A stretch of 7,496 bases of DNA from Candidatus Hodarchaeota archaeon (GTDB lineage: Archaea; Asgardarchaeota; Heimdallarchaeia; Hodarchaeales; YT1-057). A program made the translations under genes and the position numbers. The DNA is taken from the NCBI GenBank assembly GCA_016839955.1, contig JAEOTI010000670.1, positions 1 to 7,496 of the forward strand, in the 5' to 3' direction. The notes beneath the pieces were generated by a model, which saw only the letters and a list, made by a program, of their open reading frames with translations, was not told where the DNA came from and did not search any database. Shown here piece after piece: positions 5,653 through 7,496 of the stretch (positions within the stretch are counted from its first letter, which is position 1; each line of letters opens with the position of its first letter).

Positions 5653-6603
5653 ATGTCCTTTGAAGGCTTACGAGTAGAACTACACTATATTGAGGTTACT
5701 GACAACATAGTTACTGCGACTCTTTATCCTGATGAGTGTGATCAAATACTGCGAACTTATGAAACTGGTACGATGAGTTGTATTGATTTAGAGGATAATT
5801 TAATTTTCATTGATTGTGGAGCGATTATAAAAGATGCAAAAAAGTTCAGAAGAGACATGGAAGAACGGTTTGATCGTTCGACCAGCCATTTGTTTTTAAC
5901 CCATGACCATTGGCATTGTACATATGGAATGACTGCATTTGAAGATATAGATGTAGTGATCTCGAGTGTGGGCCGAGCCTATTTTCGGAAGAATTTCAAA
6001 AACGGTGTTTCAGACCGATGGAAAGAAAGAATTCTACAAACTTTCCCAGATGATGATCGGTTACGGGAATCAATCATAGAAGGTTCGCTGTTCATTCCTA
6101 ATATTGGTGTGTCTAACGAAGAAACATTTTATCCTCAGGATAACTGTCTATACTTTCGAACTTGTCGAGGACATTCTGCTGCAAGTGCTTATGTCTATAT
6201 CCCGTCAGAAAAGACACTTTTTACAGGTGGGAACCTCAACACATGTTATTCGCAGTTTGTTTGGCCAATTCAAGTTATAGAGGTCTATAAAGAATGGGAA
6301 GACCTAGATGTTAAACACGTTGTTCCCGGGCACGGACCAATCGTTACAAGATCATATATTACTCAAATAAGGGAATATTTTGAAAGATTAATAAGCAAAT
6401 TACGTGAATTGAGGGATGAGGGATTAACTACTCAACAAGTTTTGACTAATATTGACATACCCGAATATCCTCACAAAGGTGATAACTGGATCGAAGGAAG
6501 CCAATATCACACTCAGGCCGTATACCGATTGGTTAAGTATTGGTATGGCCGTATTTTGAAAGAAACTCGCGTTGAGGCTGATGATTTAATGTTTATTAGT
6601 TAG
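5653..6603 (+). CDS. MBL-fold protein, copy 2, with H-x-H-W-H motif
   Basis: The protein has 316 residues. MBL-fold proteins are usually metal-dependent hydrolases or nucleases. This one has F-I-D-C-G-A (52-57), the loop T-H84-D-H86-W-H88-C89-T-Y-G-M, G-H174-S, L-F-T-G-G (G193), and V-P-G-H227-G-P-I-V. Against the canonical ligand set, the first two His, the middle His (H174) and the last His (H227) are kept. The Asp-His pair of the motif is H88-C89, and the second-site Asp is Gly193. A single-metal site made of H84, H86 and H174, perhaps with H88, is plausible, so some activity may remain. It has no beta-CASP region, signal peptide or membrane helix. The C-terminal 80 residues are helical with W279-I-E-G-S-x-Y-H-T and the end D-L-M-F-I-S. 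By eye it is closer to copy 3 than to copy 1. It ends in TAG, in the same frame as copy 3. Substrate is unknown. Confidence 0.85.
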   Translation: MSFEGLRVELHYIEVTDNIVTATLYPDECDQILRTYETGTMSCIDLEDNLIFIDCGAIIKDAKKFRRDMEERFDRSTSHLFLTHDHWHCTYGMTAFEDIDVVISSVGRAYFRKNFKNGVSDRWKERILQTFPDDDRLRESIIEGSLFIPNIGVSNEETFYPQDNCLYFRTCRGHSAASAYVYIPSEKTLFTGGNLNTCYSQFVWPIQVIEVYKEWEDLDVKHVVPGHGPIVTRSYITQIREYFERLISKLRELRDEGLTTQQVLTNIDIPEYPHKGDNWIEGSQYHTQAVYRLVKYWYGRILKETRVEADDLMFIS

Positions 6604-6627
6604 AAATACTTCTTGTGGGTTGATAAA

Positions 6628-7496
6628 ATGACAGATGCAGAAAGAAAACTCGAATATATCGAAACTGTACCTGAAAAAATCATCACAACTTCTCTCTATC
6701 CCCACGAGGTAAAACAAATTTTACGAACATTCGAGTCAGCTAATATGTCTTGTATAGTTCTCCAAGATGAACTAATTTTTGTCGATTGTGGAGCAATCGT
6801 TGATAATGCTCAGAAATTCAGACGAGATATGGAAGAACGGTTCGATCGACCCACCACTCATCTGTTGTTGACTCATGAGCATTGGCATGCCGCCTGGGGA
6901 ATGAAGGCCTTTGAAGATGTGCATGTTGTAATTTCTCGTGATGGTCGTACTTATATACGATCAAACCTCAAAAAAGATGGTTATATGAACCTTAAGGAAG
7001 CGGTTTTACGAGAAATGCCCGATGATGAACAACTAAAAGAGAATATCGAAAAAACGGTGATATTTGTTCCCCAGATTGGTGTCTCCAGGGATAAGCCACT
7101 CTTTCTTGGTTCTGAAAAAGATTCTGTAATTTTTAGAACTGATTTAATTGGTCATTCTGGAACATCAGCCATTATTCATGTACCGGGGCAAAAGACACTG
7201 TTCACAGGTGGGACAGTGATTAGTTATGGAGCTCAACAAATAAGAATTACTTGGATTTCTAGGACTTATCGTCAAATAGAGGAATTAGACTTTGATATTA
7301 TTGTTCCAGGACATGGACCAATTGTGGAAAAAAGCTTCATTAGACCACTTATTCAATATTATGAAGATCTAGTTACCAAATTACGAGAGTTTAAGCAAAA
7401 TGGACTTAATGAAAAACAAGTAGTGAAGAAGTTTGGTGAATTACCTGAATATCCTGGAAAAAAACAGAAATCGTGGATCGAGGAGAGTCGCTACCA
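6628..7496 (+). CDS. MBL-fold protein, copy 3, with H-x-H-W-H motif, 3'-truncated by window edge
   Basis: The frame is open from ATG 6628 to the window end: 289 codons are visible and about 30 more are expected by comparison with its neighbours. It has F-V-D-C-G-A (51-56), T-H83-E-H85-W-H87-A88-A-W-G-M, G-H176-S-G-T-S, L-F-T-G-G (G195) and V-P-G-H229-G-P-I-V. The ligand pattern is that of copy 2: four canonical His kept, the motif Asp replaced by His, the following His replaced by Ala, and the second-site Asp replaced by Gly. The tail signature W283-I-E-E-S-x-Y lies just before the edge. The 24-base gap after copy 2 has only a weak ribosome site (GGTTGAT, 6618-6624). Translation may thus depend on coupling to copy 2. 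The upstream in-frame TTG at 6613 is a less likely start. More copies may follow beyond the window. Confidence 0.85.
   Translation, partial: MTDAERKLEYIETVPEKIITTSLYPHEVKQILRTFESANMSCIVLQDELIFVDCGAIVDNAQKFRRDMEERFDRPTTHLLLTHEHWHAAWGMKAFEDVHVVISRDGRTYIRSNLKKDGYMNLKEAVLREMPDDEQLKENIEKTVIFVPQIGVSRDKPLFLGSEKDSVIFRTDLIGHSGTSAIIHVPGQKTLFTGGTVISYGAQQIRITWISRTYRQIEELDFDIIVPGHGPIVEKSFIRPLIQYYEDLVTKLREFKQNGLNEKQVVKKFGELPEYPGKKQKSWIEESRY

Larger units (their letters stand above)
4648..7496 (+). repeat. Tandem array of three paralogous MBL-fold genes
   Basis: Start-to-start distances are 1005 and 975 bases, both multiples of three. The copies align along their whole length, with the same segment order and the same tail signature. 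DNA identity survives only in short runs, for example ATGGAAGAACGGTT, shared by copies 2 and 3 before the motif loop. The duplications are therefore old rather than recent, and the copies have been kept under selection with different active-site residues. Confidence 0.85.

Overview
The window is AT-rich and every supported gene lies on the + strand. It most resembles an archaeal chromosome segment. The reasons are an Lrp/AsnC regulator with an archaeal-type RAM domain, a stand-alone nucleotidyltransferase with a helical tail, strong Shine-Dalgarno sites including one before a TTG start, and families often seen in low-GC archaea. An Asgard-type or other low-GC archaeon fits, but this is an inference from protein style and I cannot prove it from the sequence.

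Layout. Bases 1-345 hold the 3' part of an Lrp/AsnC transcription regulator whose DNA-binding end is cut by the window edge. Bases 346-839 are a gene-free, very AT-rich stretch packed with inverted repeats, including an exact 10-bp hairpin followed by a T-rich tract. It separates the regulator from a five-gene run. The run consists of a 312-aa nucleotidyltransferase (840-1778), a full-length but divergent UvrA (1780-4632), and three tandem paralogues of an unusual metallo-beta-lactamase-fold (MBL) protein (4648-5604, 5653-6603, and 6628 to beyond the window end). Gaps in the run are 1, 15, 48 and 24 bases, so co-transcription is likely.

The most interesting content is the run itself. All three MBL proteins lack the Asp of the usual HxHxDH motif, which reads H-x-H-W-H in copies 2 and 3, and all lack the second-site Asp. 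Copy 1 has additionally lost three metal-binding His positions, although its frame is intact, so it looks like a pseudoenzyme partner of copies 2 and 3. A C-terminal W-I-E-x-S-x-Y signature is kept in every copy. The UvrA keeps both ATPase modules. It departs from bacterial UvrA at the arginines thought to contact UvrB, in its first zinc knuckle (Cys to His) and in the conserved stretch after IEQ.

No uvrB or uvrC is visible. A working guess is a UvrA-centred DNA-damage or toxin-resistance module with accessory nucleotidyltransferase and MBL subunits. The pathway is inference only. Gene order, intact frames and motif changes are read directly from the sequence.
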